Below, piece by piece: positions 6,602 to 13,765 of a stretch of DNA of 15,714 bases. Made by a program: the position numbers and the translations under genes. The notes under the pieces were generated by a model. It did not search any database and was not told where the DNA came from. It saw nothing but the letters and a program-made list of their open reading frames with translations. The DNA is from Allobranchiibius sp038199265 (GTDB lineage Bacteria; Actinomycetota; Actinomycetes; Actinomycetales; Dermatophilaceae), in the NCBI GenBank assembly GCA_038199265.1, contig JBBPZD010000167.1:1-15714 (forward strand). Reading direction: 5' to 3'. Position 1 is the first letter of the stretch, and each line of letters starts with the position of its first letter.

Positions 6602-7858
6602 ATGGCATTTACGCTCGCGACGCTCGATGCGCTGGAGATTCTGGACTCCCGTTCGCGGCCGACGCTCGCAGTGACACTGAGTTTGACGGGCGGCCCGAGG
6701 GTCGAAGCCGGTGTGCCCTCTGGGGCCTCGACCGGATCAGGTGAAGCCGTGGAGTTGCGGGACGGGGACCCGAACCGTTTCGCCGGGCTCGGTGTGCGCA
6801 CCGCGGTGGCCAACGTGACCGGTGAGATCGCCGACGCGCTGATCGGCCGCACATTCGATGACCTCGCCGAGTTGGACGCGGCACTTATCGCGTTGGATGG
6901 GACCGCGAACAAGTCACGGCTGGGCGCCAACGCGATTGTCGGTGTGTCGATTGCCGCAGCAAGAGCGAACGCGCTTGCATCAGGTCAGCCGATGTGGCGG
7001 GCGCTATGCCCTGATGGTGTGACCCCGCGGCTACCCGTGCCCCATTTCAACGTAGTCAACGGTGGGGTGCACGCACCCAATGAGCTGGATTTCCAGGAGT
7101 TCATGATCGCCCCAGTGGGCGCACCCTGCATCGCTGAGGCGGTGCGCGCGGGATCGGAGATCTACGGCGCGCTCAAGCACCTGCTGTCCGAGAAGGGTCT
7201 CGCAACCGGCCTGGGGGACGAAGGTGGATTCGCCCCACAGATCGCTCAACCCGAAGACGTCCTGGACTACCTCGTGCAGGCGATCGCGGCGGCCGGTTAT
7301 CAGCCCGGCCGCGACGGTGTCGCAATCGCGATGGACCCGGCCTCCAGCGAGTTCTACCGCGATGGCCGCTACCACGTGGCCGGTGAAACCCTCTCGGCCA
7401 ACGAAATGATCACCCGCTACGAAGAGCTGATCGACCGCTACCCGATCCGGCTGCTCGAAGACGGCCTGGCCGAGTCGGACTGGGACGGTTGGGAACGTCT
7501 CACTGCACGCCTGGGCGACCGGGTCCAGCTCGTCGGCGATGACCTGCTCTGCACGAACCCGGTGACCATTCGCGAAGCGATCGCGCGGGGTGCCGGCAAT
7601 GCCGCGCTCATCAAGGTCAACCAGGTCGGCACGGTCACCGAAACACTCGACGCGATCGCCATCTGCCGCGACGCCGGATGGGCACAATTGGTCTCCCACC
7701 GCTCCGCAGAGACCAACGACACCTTCATCGCCGACCTGGCGGTCGGCAGCGGGTGCGGTCAGCTCAAGAGCGGCGCGCCCGCACGCGGTGAGCGCGTCGC
7801 CAAGTACAACCGACTGATCAGGATCGAGGCGGATGAACATCTGCCCTTCGGGCTCTGA
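6602..7858 (+). CDS. eno: enolase (divergent, PEP-synthase-linked form)
   Basis: Enolase interconverts 2-phosphoglycerate and phosphoenolpyruvate. The 418-residue chain is slightly shorter than the usual 425-430 and keeps the catalytic framework: GASTG (41-45), H157 in NGGVHAPN, E166, E207 in GDEGGF, metal ligands D245, E286 and D313, catalytic K338, SHRS (365-368) and K389. It is diverged at many normally fixed spots. Examples are DSRSRP for the common DSRGNP, NGGVHAPNELDF for NGGAHADNNVDF, and GSGCGQLKSGAPARGER near the end. It is therefore probably a second, specialised enolase rather than the housekeeping copy. A strong AAGGAG precedes the ATG. The gene is followed after 67 bases by PEP synthase, so the pair would act together in gluconeogenesis or PEP supply. 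Confidence 0.93.
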   Translation: MAFTLATLDALEILDSRSRPTLAVTLSLTGGPRVEAGVPSGASTGSGEAVELRDGDPNRFAGLGVRTAVANVTGEIADALIGRTFDDLAELDAALIALDGTANKSRLGANAIVGVSIAAARANALASGQPMWRALCPDGVTPRLPVPHFNVVNGGVHAPNELDFQEFMIAPVGAPCIAEAVRAGSEIYGALKHLLSEKGLATGLGDEGGFAPQIAQPEDVLDYLVQAIAAAGYQPGRDGVAIAMDPASSEFYRDGRYHVAGETLSANEMITRYEELIDRYPIRLLEDGLAESDWDGWERLTARLGDRVQLVGDDLLCTNPVTIREAIARGAGNAALIKVNQVGTVTETLDAIAICRDAGWAQLVSHRSAETNDTFIADLAVGSGCGQLKSGAPARGERVAKYNRLIRIEADEHLPFGL

Positions 7859-7925
7859 TGTCGGGCCGAAGGACGCCGGTGGGTCGACCGGCCCACGCAC
7901 ACGCAGCACTTTCAGGAGACACCCC

Positions 7926-10316
7926 ATGAGCACGTTGACCTACGTGAAATTCTTCGAAGAATTCGGAGTCGAGGACGTGGCCCTCGTCGGAGGGAAGAAC
8001 GCCTCCTTGGGCGAAATGTTTCAGAAGCTCTCCGAACAGGGGGTGCGCGTCCCGAACGGCTTCGCGACCACGTCCGACGGGTACCGCCACATGCTGGTCG
8101 AGGCCGACGCGTGGGGACCGCTGCATGCGGCTCTAGATGACCTCGACCCCGCCGACGTGCAAGATCTCGCGCGCCGCGCCAAGCGAGCCCGCGAAATCGT
8201 CTACGGAGCGGGGTTACCGAAAGACTTCGCCACCGAGATCCTCGCCGGCTACGGACGGCTCCGGGAGGAGTACGGCGACGACGTGAGCCTGGCGGTGCGT
8301 TCGTCGGCAACCGCAGAAGACCTGCCCACCGCCAGCTTCGCCGGCCAACAGGACTCGTTCCTGAACGTCACGGGCGAGCACAGCCTGCTCGACGCGTGCC
8401 GCCGCTGTTTCGCCAGCCTCTTCACCGACCGCGCCATCCACTACCGCGTTGACCAGGGCTTCGACCACTTCAAGGTGGCCCTCTCGATCGGGATCATGAA
8501 GATGGTGCGCTCGGACCTCGCATCCTCAGGCGTGATGTTCTCGCTCGACACCGAATCGGGGTTTCGCGATGTCGTGTTCGTCACGGGTGCCTACGGCCTC
8601 GGCGAGAACGTGGTGCAGGGTGCGGTCGACCCTGACGAGTTCTACGTACACAAACCCACCTTCGCCCTCGGCCACCGCGCCGTCCTGCGCCGCCTGCTCG
8701 GCGACAAGGCCGTCAAGATGGTCTTCGTCGAGGGAGAGAACAAGCGCACCACGCGCAACATCCCGACGCCCAAAGCCGATCGTGCACGGTACTGCCTGAC
8801 TGACGCGGATGTGCTCGAACTCGCCGGGAGTGCGATCGCGATCGAGGCGCACTACGGGCACCCGATGGACATGGAATGGGCCAGGGACGGCATCGATGAC
8901 CTGCTCTACATCGTGCAGGCACGACCGGAGACGGTTGCCTCCCGACACGTGGCAACCACCCTGGAGACGTACACCCTCGACGGCCCCCAGGAAGTACTGG
9001 TGGAGGGTCGCGCCGTCGGCCAGAAAATCGCCTCCGGCAGCACGCGGGTGCTCGACAAGGTGGCGCGTCTCTCGGAGTTCAAGCCGGGCGAGGTGCTGGT
9101 CACCGACACCACGACACCGGACTGGGAGCCGGTGATGAAGACGGCGGCGGCAATCGTGACCAACCGGGGCGGGCGTACCTGCCACGCGGCGATCATCGCC
9201 CGCGAGCTCGGCATCCCTGCTGTCGTCGGCGTGGGGAACGCCACGACCGCGCTTGCGAACGGGGTGCCCGTCACCGTTTCGTGCGCGCAGGGGGATACCG
9301 GGCGGGTCTACGCGGGCGAGTTGGGTATCCACGTCGAACGATCAGAGATCGCGGGCCTGCCGCGGCCGAAGACCCAGATCATGATCAACCTCGCCGACCC
9401 TGACCTGGCCTTCAAGACCTCGTTCCTGCCCAACGACGGAGTCGGCCTGGCGCGGATGGAGTTCATCATCTCCAGCTCGATCAGGGCGCACCCCATGGCG
9501 CTCATCCACCCCGAGAAGGTGACCGACCCTGGCGCGCGCGACACCCTCGCCCAGCTCACCGCGGGCTACACCGACGGCGGGAGTTTCTTCGTCGAACGCC
9601 TCTCCGAAGGCATCGGCACGATCGCCGCGGCCTTCTGGCCCAAGCCGGTCGTCGTGCGGATGTCGGACTTCAAGACCAACGAGTACGCGAGCCTGACCGG
9701 AGGAGCCGACTTCGAGCCGGTCGAGAACAACCCGATGCTCGGTTTCCGGGGCGCATCGCGCTACGCGCATCCTTCCTATGCAGAGGGGTTCGCACTGGAA
9801 TGCGCTGCGATGTTGAGGGTGCGGGAAGACATGGGGCTCACCAATGTGATCCTGATGCTGCCGTTCGTACGCCGCGTCAACGAGGCTGTTCAGGTGCTGG
9901 ACAGAATGGCCGAACTCGGCCTACGTCGTGGGGAGAACGGGCTGAAGGTCTACGCGATGTGCGAGATCCCGAACAACGTCATCCTCCTCGACCAGTTCGC
10001 GCAGCACTTCGACGGCTTCTCGATCGGCTCGAACGACCTGACCCAGCTCACCCTCGGCGTCGATCGCGACAGCGAGATCGTCGCCTTCGATTTCGACGAG
10101 CGCGACGAAGGTGTCAAAGAGATGATTCGCCTCGCGGTACAGGGCTGCCGGCGTAACGGCATCCACTCCGGGATCTGCGGCCAGGCACCTTCGGACTACC
10201 CCGAGATAGCCGAGTTCCTCGTCGAATTGGGTATCGAATCGATGTCGCTCAACCCGGACACCGTGGTCAACACGACACGCCACGTCCTCGAGGTCGAAGC
10301 GCTCAGGCGAGACTGA
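7926..10316 (+). CDS. ppsA: phosphoenolpyruvate synthase (pyruvate, water dikinase)
   Basis: PEP synthase converts pyruvate, ATP and water to PEP, AMP and phosphate. The 796-residue protein matches the length and order of the E. coli enzyme. Its ATP-grasp domain occupies about 15-340 (VGGKNASLGE, AVRSSATAEDLP, ASFAGQQDSFLNV, MVRSDLASSGVMFS, MEWA). The swivelling phosphohistidine domain has GGRTCHAAIIARELG with H420. The C-terminal PEP/pyruvate TIM barrel has LPNDGVGLARMEF, RMSDFKTNEYASL, GFSIGSNDLTQL and GICGQAPSD with C751, the proton-donor position. GICGQAPSD and the close full-length match favour PEP synthase over pyruvate phosphate dikinase. I chose the ATG at 7926 because CAGGAGA lies 6 bases upstream; the frame stays open from 7833, overlapping eno. 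Its 3' end overlaps tauE, on the other strand, by 14 bases, leaving no room for an intergenic terminator. Confidence 0.96.
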   Translation: MSTLTYVKFFEEFGVEDVALVGGKNASLGEMFQKLSEQGVRVPNGFATTSDGYRHMLVEADAWGPLHAALDDLDPADVQDLARRAKRAREIVYGAGLPKDFATEILAGYGRLREEYGDDVSLAVRSSATAEDLPTASFAGQQDSFLNVTGEHSLLDACRRCFASLFTDRAIHYRVDQGFDHFKVALSIGIMKMVRSDLASSGVMFSLDTESGFRDVVFVTGAYGLGENVVQGAVDPDEFYVHKPTFALGHRAVLRRLLGDKAVKMVFVEGENKRTTRNIPTPKADRARYCLTDADVLELAGSAIAIEAHYGHPMDMEWARDGIDDLLYIVQARPETVASRHVATTLETYTLDGPQEVLVEGRAVGQKIASGSTRVLDKVARLSEFKPGEVLVTDTTTPDWEPVMKTAAAIVTNRGGRTCHAAIIARELGIPAVVGVGNATTALANGVPVTVSCAQGDTGRVYAGELGIHVERSEIAGLPRPKTQIMINLADPDLAFKTSFLPNDGVGLARMEFIISSSIRAHPMALIHPEKVTDPGARDTLAQLTAGYTDGGSFFVERLSEGIGTIAAAFWPKPVVVRMSDFKTNEYASLTGGADFEPVENNPMLGFRGASRYAHPSYAEGFALECAAMLRVREDMGLTNVILMLPFVRRVNEAVQVLDRMAELGLRRGENGLKVYAMCEIPNNVILLDQFAQHFDGFSIGSNDLTQLTLGVDRDSEIVAFDFDERDEGVKEMIRLAVQGCRRNGIHSGICGQAPSDYPEIAEFLVELGIESMSLNPDTVVNTTRHVLEVEALRRD

Positions 10317-11094
10317 CTGCGCTCTGGATCGCGACGTAGGTCGCGACGAGGATCAGCAGTCCGGCGAAGGCCCGGCTCAGCGTGGCATGAGAGACCCGGT
10401 CGGCGACCCGGGTGCCGACCAGTGACCCGGCCACTGCAGCGACGGTGAACGGAAGAATGATCGACCAGTGGAAGCTCATATGCCCGGTACGGGCCACGAG
10501 TGCCGCGGCCGAGTTCAGAGCGATGACCAGCAGTGAGGTTCCGACCGCTACCGGCATCTGGAATCCCAGCACCATGACCAGCGCGGGCACGATGATGAAG
10601 CCGCCGCCGACGCCGAGGAATCCAGTGAGGAATCCGACCAGTAGAGCGGCGCCGATGAACCTGGTGGCGCCTGACACGGTCACCGCACCAGCGCTCGCCG
10701 AGGCATCACCGCGGTCCTGGGGTGAGTCCGCTCCACCCCCGGGACGCACCATGCCGACTGCTGCCAGCAGCATCAATGCGGCGAACGCGAGTAGTAACAG
10801 ATTCGGGTCGACCTGCCTGTTCAGCGCGGTGCCGACCAGGGACGCCGCGAGACCAGTGACACCGAAGATGATTCCACTGACCCATCTCACCCGCCCGGAT
10901 CGGGCATGGCCGAACGCTCCGATCAGAGCGGTGACCCCGACGATGACCAGGCTCGCAGTCGTGGCTGCGCGAGCTGGCTCACCCAGGACGTACACGAGGG
11001 CGGGGACGGCCAGAATCGAGCCACCGCCGCCGAGCGCGCCGAGGCTCGTTCCGATCACGAGGCCGAGCACGACCGAAACGGTGAGGGTCAGCAT
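10303..11094 (-). CDS. tauE: TauE/SafE (TSUP) family sulfur-compound exporter
   Basis: This 263-residue integral membrane protein is all hydrophobic helices, about eight in two repeats. Each repeat opens with the TSUP glycine-rich motif: LGGGGSILAVPAL (21-33) and GFLGVGGGFIIVPAL (158-172). A charged cytoplasmic linker (about 117-145) separates the repeats. Family members export sulfite, sulfoacetate or related sulfur anions, and tauE is also part of the staphylococcal cst sulfide-detoxification locus. The gene starts 12 bases after the stop of the small Cys-rich gene and follows the persulfide dioxygenase gene. All three are therefore probably one leftward operon, and export of sulfite or thiosulfate made by the dioxygenase/rhodanese is the likely role. 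Substrate is inferred from context. Its 3' end overlaps ppsA on the opposite strand. Confidence 0.88.
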   Translation of the reverse strand: MLTLTVSVVLGLVIGTSLGALGGGGSILAVPALVYVLGEPARAATTASLVIVGVTALIGAFGHARSGRVRWVSGIIFGVTGLAASLVGTALNRQVDPNLLLLAFAALMLLAAVGMVRPGGGADSPQDRGDASASAGAVTVSGATRFIGAALLVGFLTGFLGVGGGFIIVPALVMVLGFQMPVAVGTSLLVIALNSAAALVARTGHMSFHWSIILPFTVAAVAGSLVGTRVADRVSHATLSRAFAGLLILVATYVAIQSAVSLA

Positions 11095-11106
11095 CGGCCG
11101 CGCGGC

Positions 11107-11280
11107 TCAGCCACGGCGGACCAATCGGCGCAGGAACGAGGGCTGGGCGTTGCTCGTATCGACCGGGTGCCCGGGGCACCGGGCAGCGCGCGGAACACCG
11201 GCCATCACCTGGTCGACGTGCCGGCCACAGCCTGCCCAGGTGGTCTTGTTACAGGTCTTGCAGGTGGTGGGTCGGCACAT
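11107..11280 (-). CDS. 57-aa Cys-rich protein of unknown function in the sulfur operon
   Basis: The predicted product has C2, C7, C10, C18, H21, C35 and H38, with CKTC followed by WAGCGRH and RCPGHP. The Cys/His set suggests a small zinc-binding or thiol carrier fold. Similar 50-70-residue Cys-rich proteins are common in actinobacteria, but I know of no assigned function. I chose the ATG at 11280 because GAGGAG ends 8 bases upstream. An upstream ATG at 11295 lies before that ribosome site and is unlikely. The gene sits 48 bases after the CstB-like gene and 12 bases before tauE, all on the minus strand, so it should be co-transcribed and induced with them. A role in handling persulfide sulfur or zinc is a guess from position. 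Confidence 0.75.
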   Translation of the reverse strand: MCRPTTCKTCNKTTWAGCGRHVDQVMAGVPRAARCPGHPVDTSNAQPSFLRRLVRRG

Positions 11281-11328
11281 CGTCGTTCTCCTCATGGGTG
11301 GGTGCGGATCGCGGCTTGCAGGTAAGGG

Positions 11329-12711
11329 TCAGGTGACCGGTAGGCCGCTGGCAGCGACTTGTTCGTCGAAGCTGTCGTCGATGGCGACGACGGGTTCGCA
11401 GTGCGCCGCGAGGACCGAAGCGGCGATCGAGGCGCGGTAGCCGCTGGCGCAGTGCACCCATACCTCCCCGGTGGGTACCCGGTGCAGGTTGTCGATCAGT
11501 TCGTGCAGCGGAATGTTGACGGCGCCTTCGATGTGGGCGGCGTCGTATTCGCCGGAGCGTCGGACGTCCAGGATCGACACTGCCCGGTGATGACGCACCT
11601 GCGCCAGGTCGGCGAACCGCGCGCGGGCGAACGAGCCCAGCGGTGCGGTGGCCCAGTCACGGGGATCCCCGGTGGCGGAGCCCTCGATGCGGTCGATGCC
11701 GATGCGGACCAGTTCGCGTTGGGCCTCGGCGACCTGCTCGGGGTTGTCACCGAGCAAGGTGAGCGGCGTGTCCCACGGGATGAGCCAGCCCAGATAGGTG
11801 GCGAACTGGCCGTCGATGCCGAAGTTGAGGGTACCGGTCACGTGCCCCGCGGCGAACGCCGTCCGGTTGCGCAGGTCCACTATCCACTCGCGGTCGGCGA
11901 TGCGACGGGCCAGAGTCGCAGCGTCGGCGACCTCGGGTTTCTGCAGGTCCGGCGCCGTCGGCCCGGCCGCGTTGGCCGGGGCCATATGAACGTAGTAGGC
12001 GGGGTACTCCTCCAGTCCAGCGAGGATGGTCGAGGCCCACTGCTGCTCGTCCTGGGTGAGTACAGGGTTGGCTTGTTTCTCGGCGCCGATCGTCGAATCG
12101 GTGGCGCCCCCGGTCGAACCGGCTGAGCAGAACGAGCCGAATCCGTGCGTGGGTAGCACCTCGGCCTGGTCCGGCAGCTGCTCGGCGAGGCGGTGCGCCG
12201 AGGCGAACTGGTGATGCATCAGATCGTAGGTGTGCTCGGCCCCGAGGAGGTCGGGCCGCCCGGTCGCACCGAACAGCAACGACCCGCCGGTGAACACCCC
12301 GACCTCCTCGGCGCCATCGGGTCGAACGGCTTCAAGTGCATACGAGAGGTGGGTGTAGGTATGGCCGGGGGTGGCGATCGCGCGCACACGCATCGTCGTG
12401 GACACCGCGACGACCTCGCCGTCGCGGATCGGCTCCCGCTCAAACGAGACCTCGTCAGCCCCGTTGACGTGATACGCCGCCCCGGTCACCTGTGCGAGCG
12501 CCAAGCCGCCGGTCAGGTAGTCATTGTGCAGGTGCGTCTCGAACACGTGGGTGATCCGAACGCCGTGCTGATCCGCCAGGTCGAGGACTCGGTCGATATC
12601 GCGCTGCGGATCGACCACCAGAGCCACGGCTCCGTCGTGGACCAGGTAGGAACGATCGCCCAAGGTCGGCGTTTCCAGGGTCAGCACCGTCGGTTGCTTC
12701 ACATTCGTCAT
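11329..12711 (-). CDS. cstB: CstB-like persulfide dioxygenase fused to two rhodanese domains
   Basis: This 460-residue enzyme is predicted to oxidise low-molecular-weight persulfides and pass sulfur to sulfite, giving thiosulfate. Residues about 8-250 form an ETHE1-type metallo-beta-lactamase domain with metal ligands H60, H62, D64 (ETHLHNDYLTGG), H117 (TPGHTYTHLSY), D154 (GRPDL) and H189 (PTHGFGSFCS); C195 lies in the conserved GS-C loop. A first rhodanese domain (about 262-345) lacks an active-site Cys (LLGDN occupies the loop). The second (about 360-456) has the active loop HCASGYRAS with C421. This order, dioxygenase, inactive rhodanese, active rhodanese, is that of staphylococcal CstB. 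The ATG at 12711 gives the standard N-terminus with GAGAAAG upstream; the frame is open to 12912 but runs across the operators. The gene symbol rests on architecture and context. Confidence 0.92.
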   Translation of the reverse strand: MTNVKQPTVLTLETPTLGDRSYLVHDGAVALVVDPQRDIDRVLDLADQHGVRITHVFETHLHNDYLTGGLALAQVTGAAYHVNGADEVSFEREPIRDGEVVAVSTTMRVRAIATPGHTYTHLSYALEAVRPDGAEEVGVFTGGSLLFGATGRPDLLGAEHTYDLMHHQFASAHRLAEQLPDQAEVLPTHGFGSFCSAGSTGGATDSTIGAEKQANPVLTQDEQQWASTILAGLEEYPAYYVHMAPANAAGPTAPDLQKPEVADAATLARRIADREWIVDLRNRTAFAAGHVTGTLNFGIDGQFATYLGWLIPWDTPLTLLGDNPEQVAEAQRELVRIGIDRIEGSATGDPRDWATAPLGSFARARFADLAQVRHHRAVSILDVRRSGEYDAAHIEGAVNIPLHELIDNLHRVPTGEVWVHCASGYRASIAASVLAAHCEPVVAIDDSFDEQVAASGLPVT

Positions 12712-12777
12712 GAGACTTTCTTTCTCGTGGGGTGCTTCGTGAGTACTCGATCGGGGCATCCTGTCCCTATGCCCAAA

Positions 12778-12793
12778 ATACCTAGGGGGGTAT
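12778..12793. promoter_or_regulatory. CsoR/CstR-type operator 1
   Basis: The 16-bp element has arms ATACC and GGTAT around six bases that are G-rich on the plus strand. It lies 66 bases upstream of the CstB-like gene. The arrangement ATAC, G/C tract, GTAT is typical of operators for CsoR-family repressors. It is matched by a second copy 34 bases away in the same divergent promoter region. Confidence 0.8.
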
Positions 12794-12794
12794 C

Positions 12795-12810
12795 TTGAGA
12801 GTACACTCAA
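12795..12810. promoter_or_regulatory. palindrome between the two operators (possible overlapping -35 elements)
   Basis: TTGAG and CTCAA arms flank a central GTAC, so 14 of 16 positions are symmetrical. It sits exactly between the two ATACC-N6-GGTAT sites. TTGAGA on the plus strand and TTGAGT on the minus strand resemble -35 hexamers, so one symmetrical element may serve divergent promoters. I could not pair either with a good -10 at 16-18 bases. Confidence 0.4.
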
Positions 12811-12811
12811 A

Positions 12812-12827
12812 ATACCGGCAGGGGTAT
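12812..12827. promoter_or_regulatory. CsoR/CstR-type operator 2
   Basis: This second ATACC-N6-GGTAT element ends 31 bases before the DUF302 start codon. Repressor bound here would block the rightward promoter of the DUF302-cstR pair, giving autoregulation. The identical arms and spacing of the two sites argue for a single regulator. Confidence 0.8.
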
Positions 12828-12858
12828 TCCTTCCGGCAACCAGCGAAAGAGGAATTCC

Positions 12859-13263
12859 ATGAGCTACGCACTCAGCACCACCGTCGACCAGCCATTCGCC
12901 GACACGGTCCAAGCGACCCGCGACGCACTGGCTGTCGAAGGCTTCGGAGTACTGACCGAGATCGACCTTGCCGGCACCCTGAAATCCAAGATCGACGCCG
13001 ACATCGCCCCCCAGGTCATCCTGGGCGCGTGCCGCCCTCCGCTGGCGTACGCCGCCGTCCAGGTAGAGCCCTCGATCGGCCTACTGCTGCCCTGCAACGT
13101 GGTGGTTCGCGCGGTCGACGATCATCAGACCGTCGTCGAGGCAATGGACCCGGCCATCATGGTGACCCTGACCGGCAACCAGAACCTGAGCGATGTCGCC
13201 AGCGACGCCCGCGACAGACTGGCCCGAGCGCTCGCCTCCCTCACCAGCGCACTCAGTTCCTGA
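12859..13263 (+). CDS. DUF302 family protein
   Basis: This 134-residue soluble protein has the DUF302 pattern: an N-terminal strand-helix unit (TVDQPFADTVQATRDALAVEGFGV), TEIDLAGTLKSK, the core ILGACRPPLAYAAVQVEP and IGLLLPCNVVV. C58 in the ILGAC segment and C85 in LLPCN are the positions usually conserved in the family. The molecular function is unknown. DUF302 genes often sit beside sulfur-oxidation, rhodanese or CsoR-family genes, as here, so a thiol- or sulfane-sulfur-handling role is reasonable but unproven. An AGAGGA ribosome site precedes the ATG by 5 bases. It is the first gene of the rightward operon and is followed after 33 bases by the repressor gene. Confidence 0.88.
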   Translation: MSYALSTTVDQPFADTVQATRDALAVEGFGVLTEIDLAGTLKSKIDADIAPQVILGACRPPLAYAAVQVEPSIGLLLPCNVVVRAVDDHQTVVEAMDPAIMVTLTGNQNLSDVASDARDRLARALASLTSALSS

Positions 13264-13296
13264 CCCATACCCACCCAGACCTCGAAGGACCACGAC

Positions 13297-13563
13297 ATGG
13301 TCAGCCTCAACCCCACCGATATGACCCCCGTACTGAACCGCCTGCGCCGGGCACAGGGCCAACTCGGTGGTGTGATCCGCCTCATCGAGGAAGGTCGTGA
13401 CTGCAAGGACGTCGTGACCCAGCTCGCGGCCGTCAACCGAGCACTCGACCGCGCCGGTTTTGCCATCGTCTCCACCGGCATGCGCGAATGCCTCACGTCA
13501 CCAGGCGGCATCAGCCCTGAAGATCAAGCCACCATGGAGAAGCTTTTTCTCACCCTGTCCTGA
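13297..13563 (+). CDS. cstR: CsoR-family repressor, CstR-like (persulfide-sensing type)
   Basis: This 88-residue all-helical protein belongs to the CsoR/RcnR (DUF156) family of tetrameric DNA-binding repressors. NRLRRAQGQLGGVIRLIEEGRDC (14-36) is the diagnostic start. C36 and C65 occupy the two Cys positions of the copper sensor CsoR. Position 61, where copper sensors have the Cu(I)-ligand His, is Gly (STGMREC). A two-Cys, no-His set is the signature of CstR, which responds to persulfides by forming di- or polysulfide links between subunits. GAAGGA precedes the ATG. Its likely targets are the operators at 12778-12793 and 12812-12827, which would control its own operon and the leftward CstB-like operon. 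Assignment to sulfur rather than copper also fits the neighbouring enzymes. Confidence 0.9.
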   Translation: MVSLNPTDMTPVLNRLRRAQGQLGGVIRLIEEGRDCKDVVTQLAAVNRALDRAGFAIVSTGMRECLTSPGGISPEDQATMEKLFLTLS

Positions 13564-13606
13564 CATCCGCCCCGCCGCACCACCGCGATCCGGCGAAGAG
13601 CCACAG

Positions 13607-13626
13607 TTAGGGACTTCCGTCCCTTC
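13607..13626. promoter_or_regulatory. DosR/DevR-like palindrome
   Basis: The perfect arms AGGGAC and GTCCCT enclose four bases (TTCC). The 14-base core matches the mycobacterial DosR core GGGACTWWAGTCCC at 12 of 14 positions with the same spacing; the outer bases do not match. It lies 44 bases after the repressor stop and 140 bases before the next start codon. It could be an operator for a two-component hypoxia regulator. It could also be a short hairpin of other use, but no T-run follows to make it a terminator. Confidence 0.4.
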
Positions 13627-13765
13627 ACGACGCCTCCTCCCCGATGCAGGCTTGATCCTGTGACCGACTGACCTCCGGACCCTGCGCACGACGCATCGGT
13701 GATTGTCTGCTTCGCGTGCGATGCACGCCTCCTGCGGTCGGACTTGAGGGAAGGAACAACTCGAG

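Noticed and set aside
7031..7933. 300-codon minus-strand frame opposite enolase
   Set aside because: It arises from GC-rich codon bias of the sense gene; the enolase motifs on the plus strand are decisive.
8526..9332. 268-codon minus-strand frame opposite ppsA
   Set aside because: It is antisense to the ATP-grasp and phosphohistidine domains of PEP synthase and resembles no family.
10412..11440. 342-codon plus-strand frame opposite tauE and the Cys-rich gene
   Set aside because: It crosses three minus-strand genes and its composition (Pro, Arg, Thr, Ala) is that of an antisense frame.
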